Source of the DNA: Christensenella sp. UBA1782
GTDB taxonomy: Bacteria; Bacillota; Clostridia; Christensenellales; DTU072
Length of the DNA stretch: 15,536 nt
NCBI GenBank assembly: GCA_002315475.1
Contig: DCGI01000068.1
Span: 1 to 15,536, forward strand
Direction of reading: 5' to 3'
Shown here: positions 7,328 to 14,368 of the stretch, piece after piece
Layout: each line of letters opens with the position of its first letter
Position numbering within the stretch: position 1 is the first letter of the stretch
Notes under the pieces: model-generated
Seen by the model: only the letters and a program-made list of their open reading frames with translations
Told to the model about the DNA's origin: nothing
The model's database searches: none
Program-made: the position numbers and the translations under genes

Positions 7328-8685
7328 TCTTTTGCCATTTTTTCGATTGCGGCAACGGCTAAGGAACACTCTAACCGCTTTTTGGTCAAGATACAGCCCA
7401 TTTCGTACTGTGCATCCGTTTTGCCTGCGTATTGCAGAGCGTTTGCCGTACAACCGCCCCCGCAGTTATATTTTGCAAAACAGTCGGTACAGTGCGGTTT
7501 GTTCAATACGCAAAGTTTTGCGAATTCGTCCCGAACGGCTTGGTTATCGACGCCGGTAAAGACGGTACCTAAACGGTATTTTTCGTCCCCGCCTACAAAA
7601 CGGTGGCAAGGATATAATTCTCCCGTAGGAGAAACCGCCATGTATTCGGTACCGGCACCGCATCCCGTCAAACGTTTATCGGGACAAGGTCCATGTTCTA
7701 AATCCAACATGAAATGGAAGAAATTAAACCAATGCTTGCCGCCTTGACTGCGTCGCGTCAAATACACGTCGGTAAACTTTTCGTATTCTTGACAGATGCG
7801 CTCGATATGTTCTTCTTTGAGTGCCATCGGAGAACTCTCCGGCAAGACGACCGGTTCGGCGGATATTTGGTCGAAGCCTGCATCGTTCAAAGCTATAATA
7901 TCGTCGCAAAAGTCCAAATTCTTTGCCGTAAAGGTGGCTCGGACGTAATATTTTTTATCTCCGCGTACCGCACGAAATTTTTTGGCGTTTTCCAAAATGA
8001 TTGTATAGACGTCTTTCCCGTTTCGGGCATGGCGAACGGCGTTATGAGTACTTTCTCGACCGTCGATACTCAAAACAACGTTGTCCATCGTTTCGTTCAG
8101 ATAGCGTATGTTTTCGTCGTTGAGAAGCAGGCAGTTCGTCGTCATGGTGAAGCTGAAATGCTTATCGTATCGACCTTCTGTCTCTCGTGCGTAACGAACG
8201 ACCTCTTTTACGGTAGCCATATTCAAAAGAGGCTCCCCGCCGAAGAAGTCGATTTCCAAATTTTTACGTTTTCCGCTGTTGGCTATTAAAAAATCCACCG
8301 CTTTGCGTCCCACCTCGATAGACATATAATCCCGTTCGGTATTATAATTTCCACCGCCGGCGAAACAATACTCGCAGTTTAGATTACAATCGTGACAAAT
8401 ATGCAGACAAAGGGCTTTTACGATTTTGGAATTCTTTATAAAATGCTCGATTAAGGGTTTTGTGTTCAAAACGCCGTCTTTTTCGAGGGCAAGTAATTCT
8501 TCTTCGATTTCGCTTTTGTCGGGAATGTCCCGATAGTCTGTTTGTTCATCGGACGATAATGTTCCGTATTTGTTCTTTGCACATAAAAAAGCAGAACGAT
8601 CTACATTGAGCAGACTTCCGCTTTCTACGTCCCATAAAAAATAATACTGTGTTCCCGTCCGGTTATATCCGAAGCAGTAAACCAT
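7324..8685 (-). CDS. scfB: SCIFF peptide maturase, radical SAM/SPASM
   Basis: A radical SAM enzyme that installs a thioether crosslink in the six-Cys peptide encoded just upstream (CteB-type ranthipeptide maturase); 453 aa. The N-terminal ~90 residues fit the peptide-binding (RRE-like) region of this family. The radical SAM cluster motif is C100-x3-C104-x2-C107, and GGEP at 149-152 is the SAM-binding glycine motif. The SPASM domain is complete: C342-x12-G-x4-C360, then C399-x2-C402-x5-C408-x3-C412, then C431, ligands for two auxiliary [4Fe-4S] clusters. The ATG lies 3 nt after the scfA stop with no Shine-Dalgarno, so it is probably translated by coupling to scfA. Confidence 0.95.
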   Translation of the reverse strand: MVYCFGYNRTGTQYYFLWDVESGSLLNVDRSAFLCAKNKYGTLSSDEQTDYRDIPDKSEIEEELLALEKDGVLNTKPLIEHFIKNSKIVKALCLHICHDCNLNCEYCFAGGGNYNTERDYMSIEVGRKAVDFLIANSGKRKNLEIDFFGGEPLLNMATVKEVVRYARETEGRYDKHFSFTMTTNCLLLNDENIRYLNETMDNVVLSIDGRESTHNAVRHARNGKDVYTIILENAKKFRAVRGDKKYYVRATFTAKNLDFCDDIIALNDAGFDQISAEPVVLPESSPMALKEEHIERICQEYEKFTDVYLTRRSQGGKHWFNFFHFMLDLEHGPCPDKRLTGCGAGTEYMAVSPTGELYPCHRFVGGDEKYRLGTVFTGVDNQAVRDEFAKLCVLNKPHCTDCFAKYNCGGGCTANALQYAGKTDAQYEMGCILTKKRLECSLAVAAIEKMAKE

Positions 8686-8688
8686 GGA

Positions 8689-8859
8689 TTAGATATCTTT
8701 TTTCGGTTGGATATGAATCTTCTCTTCTTGTTTGCAGGATTGGTTTCCGACGGTGCAGCTGGTCTTGCAAGCGGATTGGCAGCTGGATTGACATTCTCCG
8801 CATCCGGTTTCATGTTTTTTGGTTAAAGTTTTCGTGTAGACAGTTTGAATATGTTTCAT
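8689..8859 (-). CDS. scfA: SCIFF six-cysteine ranthipeptide precursor
   Basis: A 56-aa RiPP precursor. It opens with the typical SCIFF leader (MKHIQTVYTKTLT) and continues into a core with six cysteines at 20, 23, 27, 31, 35 and 42, including the family hallmarks CGECQSSCQSACKTSC and CTVGNQSC. In the related CteA peptide, one Cys is linked to a Thr five residues later; C31 and T36 have that spacing here, which is inference. After the last Cys it has 14 further charged residues (KQEEKIHIQPKKDI), longer than usual for a family named for six Cys in about 45 residues. The start is clear: AAGGAGGT at 8876-8869 with a 9-nt spacer. The role of SCIFF in the cell is not established. Confidence 0.96.
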   Translation of the reverse strand: MKHIQTVYTKTLTKKHETGCGECQSSCQSACKTSCTVGNQSCKQEEKIHIQPKKDI

Positions 8860-8890
8860 AAGAACTGTACCTCCTTAGAATAATATCAAT

Positions 8891-8919
8891 ATTATAATCG
8901 TTGATGACGGATTTTGCAA
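8891..8919 (-). promoter_or_regulatory. Promoter of scfAB
   Basis: The minus strand reads TTGCAA (8919-8914), 17 bp, TATAAT (8896-8891): a 4/6 -35 and a perfect -10, with the predicted start near 8884. The leader before scfA is about 25 nt. An inverted repeat TAATAT-CA-ATATTA (8881-8894) covers the -10 and start point and could bind a regulator; this is speculation. Confidence 0.65.
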
Positions 8920-8926
8920 TCATTTT

Positions 8927-8955
8927 TTGAGGGGTAATTGAATATTCTTTACTAT
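8927..8955 (+). promoter_or_regulatory. Possible promoter of the TIGR04086-like gene
   Basis: The plus strand has TTGAGG (8927-8932), 17 bp, TACTAT (8950-8955), each 4/6 to consensus, about 34 nt upstream of the ATG at 8989. It is back to back with the scfA promoter. Confidence 0.45.
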
Positions 8956-8988
8956 CAAACACAATTTTCGGTCTTTGTTGGAGGAATT

Positions 8989-9372
8989 ATGGCAAAAATA
9001 TCGAAACAATTTTGGATGGACGTCGTGAAAACGGTCGTCCTCGCCCTTATCGTCAGTGCGGTCGGCGTACTCGGTTTATCCCTTTTGCTGGGGTTTATCT
9101 CGCTCGATGAAAATATCCTTATCGGTATCAATCAAGCGTTTAAGGTGGTCAGTCTGCTCGTCGGGTGTCTGCTCGGCTTTAAGGAAAAAAAGAACGGTTT
9201 TATCAAAGGACTTCTTTCCGGACTGTTGTTCGGCGTGTGCTCGTGGCTGTTGTTCGGACTGACTTCTTCCTCTTTGGAGTTTTCGCTAACCACGTTAACG
9301 GATATCGGTTTAGCGGGTGCCATGGGGTGCATAGCGGGTATTATTGCCGTCAATTTAGGAAAAAAACAATAG
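8989..9372 (+). CDS. Small four-helix membrane protein, TIGR04086-like
   Basis: A 127-aa hydrophobic protein with four predicted membrane helices (about 10-32, 42-58, 68-86 and 98-122) joined by short loops and a basic KEKKNG turn. Size, layout and position beside yajC fit the TIGR04086 family of uncharacterised clostridial membrane proteins; I assign it by resemblance, not by a motif. The frame opens at 8938, but the ATG at 8989 is chosen because GGAGG lies just before it. It is the only plus-strand gene in the window, lying between yajC (convergent) and scfA (divergent). Function is unknown. Confidence 0.85.
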   Translation: MAKISKQFWMDVVKTVVLALIVSAVGVLGLSLLLGFISLDENILIGINQAFKVVSLLVGCLLGFKEKKNGFIKGLLSGLLFGVCSWLLFGLTSSSLEFSLTTLTDIGLAGAMGCIAGIIAVNLGKKQ

Positions 9373-9409
9373 AAAAAAGGCTTACCGAGTTTTCGGTAAG
9401 CCTTTTTTT
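9373..9409. terminator. Bidirectional terminator between the TIGR04086-like gene and yajC
   Basis: A perfect 10-bp stem GGCTTACCGA (9379-9388) / TCGGTAAGCC (9393-9402) with a 4-nt loop is flanked by A6 (9373-9378) and T7 (9403-9409). Read on the plus strand it ends the membrane-protein gene (stop at 9372); on the minus strand it ends yajC (stop at 9429). Confidence 0.95.
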
Positions 9410-9428
9410 CGTAAAAAAGCGTAGTAAC

Positions 9429-9737
9429 TTATTTTGCGGCGCCGTCGTCAACTTTGGAACGGATGGCATTTTTTACTATCGTCATTTTGGTCGGTTCTTC
9501 GTCGGTTCCGACGTTGATGACATAGTAATCGGTAGCGGGATCATATTCAAGAATTTTTCCGACGATTCCGCCGATAGTCATGATTCTGCTACCGATTTGA
9601 ATGGAATTCATCATTTCTTCTTGCTTTTTCTTTTGTTTTCTTTGCGGTACTATGGTCATTACGATCATCAAGACGAGGAAAACGCCGAGGATGATATAAA
9701 TGTAGTAATCGCTGAATGCAGCCAATAAAGTGTTCAT
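9429..9737 (-). CDS. yajC: Preprotein translocase accessory subunit YajC
   Basis: A 102-aa single-pass membrane protein that associates with SecDF. The N-terminal helix is at about 11-31, followed by the YajC-typical PQRKQKKKQEEMM stretch, then a small beta-rich domain with GSRIMTIGGIVGKI at about 49-62. The ATG has AAAGGAGA upstream. It lies 67 nt after tgt, the usual neighbour, but is separated from secDF here by the plus-strand gene and scfAB. Confidence 0.95.
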   Translation of the reverse strand: MNTLLAAFSDYYIYIILGVFLVLMIVMTIVPQRKQKKKQEEMMNSIQIGSRIMTIGGIVGKILEYDPATDYYVINVGTDEEPTKMTIVKNAIRSKVDDGAAK

Positions 9738-9767
9738 TATTACATCTCCTTTTAATAGATTTATTCT

Positions 9768-9796
9768 ATTCTACATTATTTTTTTAATTTATGCAA
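9768..9796 (-). promoter_or_regulatory. Possible promoter of yajC
   Basis: In the 67-nt tgt-yajC gap, the minus strand reads TTGCAT (9796-9791), 17 bp, TAGAAT (9773-9768). The -10 is 5/6 but the -35 only 3/6 to consensus. The gap is very A/T rich, so a chance match is possible. Confidence 0.4.
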
Positions 9797-9804
9797 GCAT
9801 TATT

Positions 9805-10914
9805 TTATATTTTGTAATTCTGCATGAATTCATCGCGAAAATCCAACAATCTGTCTTCCCGAATGGCTTGTTTGATCTGTTCGGTAAGACGGTGCAAAAA
9901 GCGAATATTATGGATGGAAAGTAACCTTCCGCCGAAAATTTCGTCGGTATTGATTAAATGGCGGACGTATGCTTTGGTGTAATTACGGCAGCAATAGCAG
10001 TCGCAACCTTCTTCAACGGGACTGAAATCTTCCTTAAAGGTAGAATTGCGGATGGTAATATCCCCCTTCGCCGTCATGGCGGTTCCGTTTCGGGCGATTC
10101 TGGTCGGAAGGACGCAGTCGAACATATCGATACCGCGACAAACACCTTCCACTATACAGTCGGCACTCCCCACGCCCATGAGATAACGAGGCATATTTTC
10201 GGGATAATACGGACGAAGCGCATCCAACATTTCGTACATGACGGGTTTGGGTTCTCCGACTGAAAGCCCGCCCACCGCTATACCGCAACGGGCATAGGGC
10301 AAAGATCGTTTGGCACTTTCTATGCGTAAATCGGGATAAACGTTTCCTTGAATAATGGGGAAAAGCATTTGTTTATCGGGTTCGTTAGCCACTTTGTAAC
10401 AACGGTCGAGCCAAGCGAGCGTTCTTTCCATGGCGTCTCTCGCCTTTTCTTTGGCAATCCCCCCTTCGGTACATTCGTCGAAAGCCATCATAATGTCGCT
10501 CCCGAGCGCTTGTTGTATTTCTATGGAACGTTCGGGCGTAAAATAATGTCTGCTACCGTCGATAAAACTACTGAACGTGCAACCGTCATCGGTAATTTTA
10601 CGCATGGACGACAAAGAAAAAACTTGAAAGCCGCCACTGTCGGTTAATATCGGCCCGTTCCAATTCATAAATTTGTGAAGTCCCCCCGCTTTTTTTACCA
10701 ATTCGTGTCCGGGACGCAAATATAAATGGTAGGTGTTACTCAAAAGGATTTGAGAACCGACTTCTTTGACTTCTTCGGGGGAAAGGGATTTTACCGTTGC
10801 CATAGTGCCTACCGGCATGAATACGGGGGTTTCGATGACACCGTGCGGTGTAGTAAAACGTCCGATTCTGGCACCCGACTGTTTGCAAACTTTTACGACT
10901 TCGTACTTAAACAT
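9805..10914 (-). CDS. tgt: tRNA-guanine transglycosylase
   Basis: Exchanges G34 for preQ1 in GUN-anticodon tRNAs (Asp, Asn, His, Tyr), the first tRNA-bound step of queuosine synthesis; 369 aa, normal length. D92 in TDSGGFQVF is the general base, and D266 in MFDCVLPTR the predicted nucleophile. The zinc site is C304, C306, C309 and H335. Each lies two residues beyond its E. coli counterpart, so no internal change is suspected. The ATG follows AAAGGA, 16 nt after queA, in one operon. The tRNA-Asp(GUC) at the start of this window would be a substrate. Confidence 0.98.
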   Translation of the reverse strand: MFKYEVVKVCKQSGARIGRFTTPHGVIETPVFMPVGTMATVKSLSPEEVKEVGSQILLSNTYHLYLRPGHELVKKAGGLHKFMNWNGPILTDSGGFQVFSLSSMRKITDDGCTFSSFIDGSRHYFTPERSIEIQQALGSDIMMAFDECTEGGIAKEKARDAMERTLAWLDRCYKVANEPDKQMLFPIIQGNVYPDLRIESAKRSLPYARCGIAVGGLSVGEPKPVMYEMLDALRPYYPENMPRYLMGVGSADCIVEGVCRGIDMFDCVLPTRIARNGTAMTAKGDITIRNSTFKEDFSPVEEGCDCYCCRNYTKAYVRHLINTDEIFGGRLLSIHNIRFLHRLTEQIKQAIREDRLLDFRDEFMQNYKI

Positions 10915-10930
10915 AATTTTTAGTCCTTTC

Positions 10931-11950
10931 TTATAAAATCAGCATGGCGTCGCCGAAACTGAAAAAGCGGTATTTATCGTCTACGGCGTGCTTGTAGAGT
11001 TCCAACACTTTTTCTCTCGTCAAAAAGGCACTGACCAACATAATCAACGTCGATTCGGGCAGGTGGAAGTTGGTTATTAAACCTTTGACGCACTTGAACG
11101 TATAACCGGGATAGATAAAAATATCGGTATCCCCTTTCTTAGCCGTCAACAAACCGTTTTCGTCGGCAACCGATTCCAAAACCCGTACGCTCGTCGTGCC
11201 TACGCAAATCACCCGTCTGCCTTCGAGGGTGGCTTTGTTGATTTTGTCCGCCGTTTCTTGATTGATTTCGTAGTATTCGGAGTGCATCTTGTGTTCCAAA
11301 ATGTCGTCCGCTTTGACGGGACGGAACGTCCCCAAACCCACGTGCAGAAGAACTTCGGCAACGTCGACGCCTTTTTCTTGCAGGCGAGCAAGAAGCTCGG
11401 GGGTGAAATGCAAGCCTGCCGTCGGTGCGGCACTGGAACCCGGCGTTTTGGCATAAACGGTTTGATACCGTTCTTTATCTTCCAGTTTTTCGGTAATATA
11501 GGGCGGGAGAGGTACTTCGCCGACGCGAGAAAGGATATCCTCAAAGACGCCCTCGAAAGAAAACTCAATTTCTCGCACGCCGTTATCGCCGACGGCGTTG
11601 ATTTTTAAGGATAATTCTTCGTTGACGACAAGGCGTGTGCCGATTTTGGCTTTTCTTGCGGGACGAAGCAAAGCTTCCCATTTGTGCAGGTCTATTCTTT
11701 TTAACAAAAGGATTTCGTATTCTCTACCCTTTTCGTCAAAACCGAACAAACGGGCGTTGATGACTCGGGTATTGTTGACGACCAAAAGGTCGCCCGCTTG
11801 CAATATATCGTAAATATCATGAAAGATTAAGTCTTGATAGGTATCCGTTTGTTTATTGTAGTACAGTAAACGACTGCTGTCTCTCGGATAAACGGGAGTT
11901 TGTGCGATTTGCTCTTCGGGCAAATCATAGTAAAAATCACTTTTTAACAT
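10931..11950 (-). CDS. queA: S-adenosylmethionine:tRNA ribosyltransferase-isomerase
   Basis: Transfers and isomerises the ribosyl group of SAM to preQ1 in tRNA, giving epoxyqueuosine, the step after Tgt; 339 aa, typical. Conserved segments include the N-terminal DFYYDLPEEQIAQTP, PGSSAAPTAGLHFT, LHVGLGTFRPV, MHSEYYE and ITNFHLPESTL. The ATG overlaps the ruvB stop by 7 nt, with GGAG in the end of ruvB as its ribosome binding site, so the two are translationally coupled. Confidence 0.98.
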   Translation of the reverse strand: MLKSDFYYDLPEEQIAQTPVYPRDSSRLLYYNKQTDTYQDLIFHDIYDILQAGDLLVVNNTRVINARLFGFDEKGREYEILLLKRIDLHKWEALLRPARKAKIGTRLVVNEELSLKINAVGDNGVREIEFSFEGVFEDILSRVGEVPLPPYITEKLEDKERYQTVYAKTPGSSAAPTAGLHFTPELLARLQEKGVDVAEVLLHVGLGTFRPVKADDILEHKMHSEYYEINQETADKINKATLEGRRVICVGTTSVRVLESVADENGLLTAKKGDTDIFIYPGYTFKCVKGLITNFHLPESTLIMLVSAFLTREKVLELYKHAVDDKYRFFSFGDAMLIL

Positions 11951-12993
11951 GCTGAATCATCTCCGTCGGGATTGAGATCGAACAATCCCGTATTATATAA
12001 TGGAATACCTAAGTGTTTATAGGCACCTTGCGTACAAATTCGACCTCTCGGAGTTCTTGCGATAAAACCGAGTTGCAACAAATACGGTTCGTAAACGTCC
12101 TCGATGGTATTGGCATCCTCTCCCGTCGATGCGGCGAGGGTTTCCAAGCCGACGGGACCGCCGTTGAATTTTTCGATAATGGTTCTTAAAATATTGTTGT
12201 CTGTGGTATCCAATCCCAAACTATCCACTTCCAAACGGGAAAGGGAGGCTTGTGCAAGGGGCAAATCCACGATGCCGGCATTTTCGTATTCTGCAAAGTC
12301 CCGAATACGTTTTAGGAGTCTGTTACAGATACGAGGGGTTCCGCGGCTTCTGCGAGCGATTTCCGAAGCGGCATAGTCGTGAATACGGATGCCGAGTATG
12401 GAAGAAGAACGGTGCACGATGGACGTCAGTTCTTTTTCGTTATAGAGTTCCAAGCGGAAGACCATACCGAATCTATCCCGCAACGGGGCACTGAGCATGC
12501 CCGCTTTTGTGGTTGCCCCCACCAAAGTGAAGGGTTCGAGCGGTATTTTCATGGTTCGGGCACTGGGGCCTTTTCCGATGACGATATCCAAAGAGCCATC
12601 TTCCATAGCCGAGTACAGTACCTCTTCGACGGTGGGATTCAAACGGTGAATTTCGTCGATGAAAAGGATTTCTCCCGCTTGCAGATTGGTTAATATGGAA
12701 GCAAGGTCTGCGGCTCGTTCTACGGCGGGCCCCGTCGTGATGCGTATGCCCGCCCCCATTTCGTTGGCAATAATGTGGCTAAGCGTGGTTTTGCCGAGTC
12801 CCGGAGGACCGTACAAAAGGACGTGGTCGAGGGTTTCTCCCCTCTTCTTTGCCGAAGCCATAAAGACGCTGAGATTCTGTTTGACTTTTTCCTGTCCCAC
12901 ATAGGCGTCAAGGGTTTTCGGACGTAATTTGTTTTCGGACTCGTCGGTTTCCAAGCGATTTGCCGAAAGTAATCTTTCTATATCTTCTTCCAT
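11944..12993 (-). CDS. ruvB: Holliday junction branch-migration ATPase RuvB
   Basis: The AAA+ motor that drives branch migration with RuvA; 349 aa. Walker A GPPGLGKTT is at 62-70, Walker B FIDEIHRL at 111-118 with D113-E114, and the sensor region TLVGATTKAG is followed by the LRDRFG segment (171-176) expected to carry the arginine finger. The C-terminal winged helix holds GGPVGLETLA and the basic TPRGR. The start has a strong AAAGGAGG; ruvA ends 11 nt upstream. Confidence 0.98.
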   Translation of the reverse strand: MEEDIERLLSANRLETDESENKLRPKTLDAYVGQEKVKQNLSVFMASAKKRGETLDHVLLYGPPGLGKTTLSHIIANEMGAGIRITTGPAVERAADLASILTNLQAGEILFIDEIHRLNPTVEEVLYSAMEDGSLDIVIGKGPSARTMKIPLEPFTLVGATTKAGMLSAPLRDRFGMVFRLELYNEKELTSIVHRSSSILGIRIHDYAASEIARRSRGTPRICNRLLKRIRDFAEYENAGIVDLPLAQASLSRLEVDSLGLDTTDNNILRTIIEKFNGGPVGLETLAASTGEDANTIEDVYEPYLLQLGFIARTPRGRICTQGAYKHLGIPLYNTGLFDLNPDGDDSAC

Positions 12994-13004
12994 ACCCCCT
13001 CCTT

Positions 13005-13592
13005 TTACAGCATCCGCAAAGCCAGTTTAATGAGTTGTTCCAAACTCGTGGCTTGTCCCTTGCAGGCTTGTACCGCTTTGACGGCTTCGTTTCGACCTAT
13101 ACCCAAGCCGCGCAGAGCGAAAACGGCGTCTTCGACGTCTTTACTCATGGTCGGTGCGGTTTCTTCTTCGGTTAGCGGTAAATCGGCAAGTTCGGCATGG
13201 ATACTTTCTTTTAATTCCAAGACGATTCTTTCCGCCGTCTTTTTTCCGATTCCTTTGACTTTGGAAAGGGTTTTCGTATCCCCCAAAACGATACAGGAAA
13301 TCAAGGACGTCAGTTCTACGCCCGAAAGGATGGTTAATGCACCCTTAGGGCCTATTCCTCCCACCGAAATCAGTTTTAGGAACATATTTTTTTCTTCTTT
13401 TGTGTAAAAGCCGTATAAGGTAACGCCGTCCTCGCGAACGGCAAGATAGGTGTAGATACGAGCGAAAGGGACTTCGCTGACTTTGGCAAGGGTGGTGGAA
13501 GAAATATTGATTTCGTATCCCATCCCCCCGTTATCGATGATAACGTATCCTTCTCCGTATTCGGCAACCTGTCCTTCTATGTAGTTTATCAA
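13005..13592 (-). CDS. ruvA: Holliday junction DNA helicase subunit RuvA, TTG start
   Basis: Binds four-way junctions as a tetramer and loads RuvB; 195 aa from the TTG at 13592. The product then begins MINYIEGQ, the normal RuvA N terminus, and the TTG has GAGGAGG at 13604-13598 with a 5-nt spacer. An in-frame ATG at 13625 would add 11 residues but overlaps the -10 box, so it should not be in the mRNA. Domains: an OB fold with the acidic-pin sequence REDG at 53-56, a helix-hairpin-helix pair (GIGPKGALTIL at 79-89, VKGIGKKTAERI at 112-123), an acidic linker, and the C-terminal RuvB-binding domain (about 150-195). ruvC is not directly upstream. Confidence 0.96.
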   Translation of the reverse strand: MINYIEGQVAEYGEGYVIIDNGGMGYEINISSTTLAKVSEVPFARIYTYLAVREDGVTLYGFYTKEEKNMFLKLISVGGIGPKGALTILSGVELTSLISCIVLGDTKTLSKVKGIGKKTAERIVLELKESIHAELADLPLTEEETAPTMSKDVEDAVFALRGLGIGRNEAVKAVQACKGQATSLEQLIKLALRML

Positions 13593-13597
13593 GACTT

Positions 13598-13604
13598 CCT
13601 CCTC
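13598..13604 (-). promoter_or_regulatory. Ribosome binding site that fixes the ruvA start
   Basis: GAGGAGG on the minus strand, 5 nt before the TTG at 13592. It lies within the coding part of the longer ATG reading and supports the shorter protein. Confidence 0.85.
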
Positions 13605-13623
13605 AAAAGAAAATATATTATTC

Positions 13624-13652
13624 ATAATACCTTATTTAGGCGATTTAGTCAA
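13624..13652 (-). promoter_or_regulatory. sigma-A promoter of the ruvAB-queA-tgt operon
   Basis: The minus strand reads TTGACT (13652-13647), 17 bp, TATTAT (13629-13624), each 5/6 to consensus. The predicted start near 13617 lies downstream of the ATG at 13625 and upstream of the ribosome binding site at 13604, leaving a leader of about 25 nt. Confidence 0.85.
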
Positions 13653-13684
13653 TAAAAAACAAGGCAGAACATAGAATCCCCGTC

Positions 13685-14368
13685 TTACAGAAGGTTATAA
13701 AGGCTTTCTCGTATATCGGGATAAGAGTTCGGCGTTCTTTGGCTTTGCGGTAAGGACAGAGAGAAATCTCCTTTGATCGTTCCTTCTTGCAACACAAGAA
13801 TACGGTCGGCAAGCAAAACGGCTTCTTCGGTATCGTGCGTAACAAGGACGACGGTTTTCTTGTTTTCTTCCAACAAATGCAGCAACAAAGCCGTCATTTT
13901 CTTTTTCAAGGATATGTCCAATCCCTTAAAAGGTTCGTCCAGTAGTAATATTTCGGAAGGATAAGCGAAAGCTCTTGCCACCGAAACCCTTTGTTCCATA
14001 CCACCGCTCAGTTGGGACGGAAAAAGCTTTTTCGCATCGCCGAGTCCCACTTCGTCTAACACCTTTTGAATGATTTTTTGACGTTCTTCTTTGTTGCGGT
14101 AGACGTTTCTCAAAATAAAATCTATATTTTGCTCTACCGTATAAGAAGGAATCAAACGAGGGGTTTGAAAAATATATCCGACGGAAGCCGATTTTTTGAG
14201 AACTTCTCCTTCGTAAGGAACGGTTTGAGCGATAACGTTCAGAAGGGTGGTTTTACCGCATCCCGAAGCCCCCATAACGCACGTTATTGCTCGTTCGGGA
14301 AAGGTACAGGAAAAGTTTTTATAGACGGTTTTGTTTCCGTAACGTACCGATACGTTTTTCAGTTCCAT
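13685..14368 (-). CDS. ABC importer ATPase, SsuB/TauB type
   Basis: The cytoplasmic ATPase of an importer related to nitrate/sulfonate/taurine systems; 227 aa. Walker A GASGCGKT is at 33-40, Q-loop Q68, signature LSGGM at 120-124, Walker B LLLDEP at 141-146, and H-loop H178. The family is clear, the substrate is not. The ATG overlaps the permease stop by 10 nt and has no good ribosome binding site, implying translational coupling. Downstream is a T-rich stretch near 13660 without a convincing hairpin, then the ruvA promoter. Confidence 0.93.
   Translation of the reverse strand: MELKNVSVRYGNKTVYKNFSCTFPERAITCVMGASGCGKTTLLNVIAQTVPYEGEVLKKSASVGYIFQTPRLIPSYTVEQNIDFILRNVYRNKEERQKIIQKVLDEVGLGDAKKLFPSQLSGGMEQRVSVARAFAYPSEILLLDEPFKGLDISLKKKMTALLLHLLEENKKTVVLVTHDTEEAVLLADRILVLQEGTIKGDFSLSLPQSQRTPNSYPDIRESLYNLL

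Noticed and set aside
7714..8289. A 191-codon plus-strand open frame opposite scfB
   Set aside because: It lies wholly within the radical SAM gene and looks like antisense of its conserved part.
13593..13625. ATG start for ruvA at 13625
   Set aside because: It overlaps the -10 box, adds residues not seen in RuvA, and lacks a ribosome binding site, unlike the TTG at 13592.
13653..13690. Possible terminator between the ABC ATPase and ruvA
   Set aside because: A T-tract follows the sequence, but I could not form a stable G/C stem; the best pairing is only a few base pairs.
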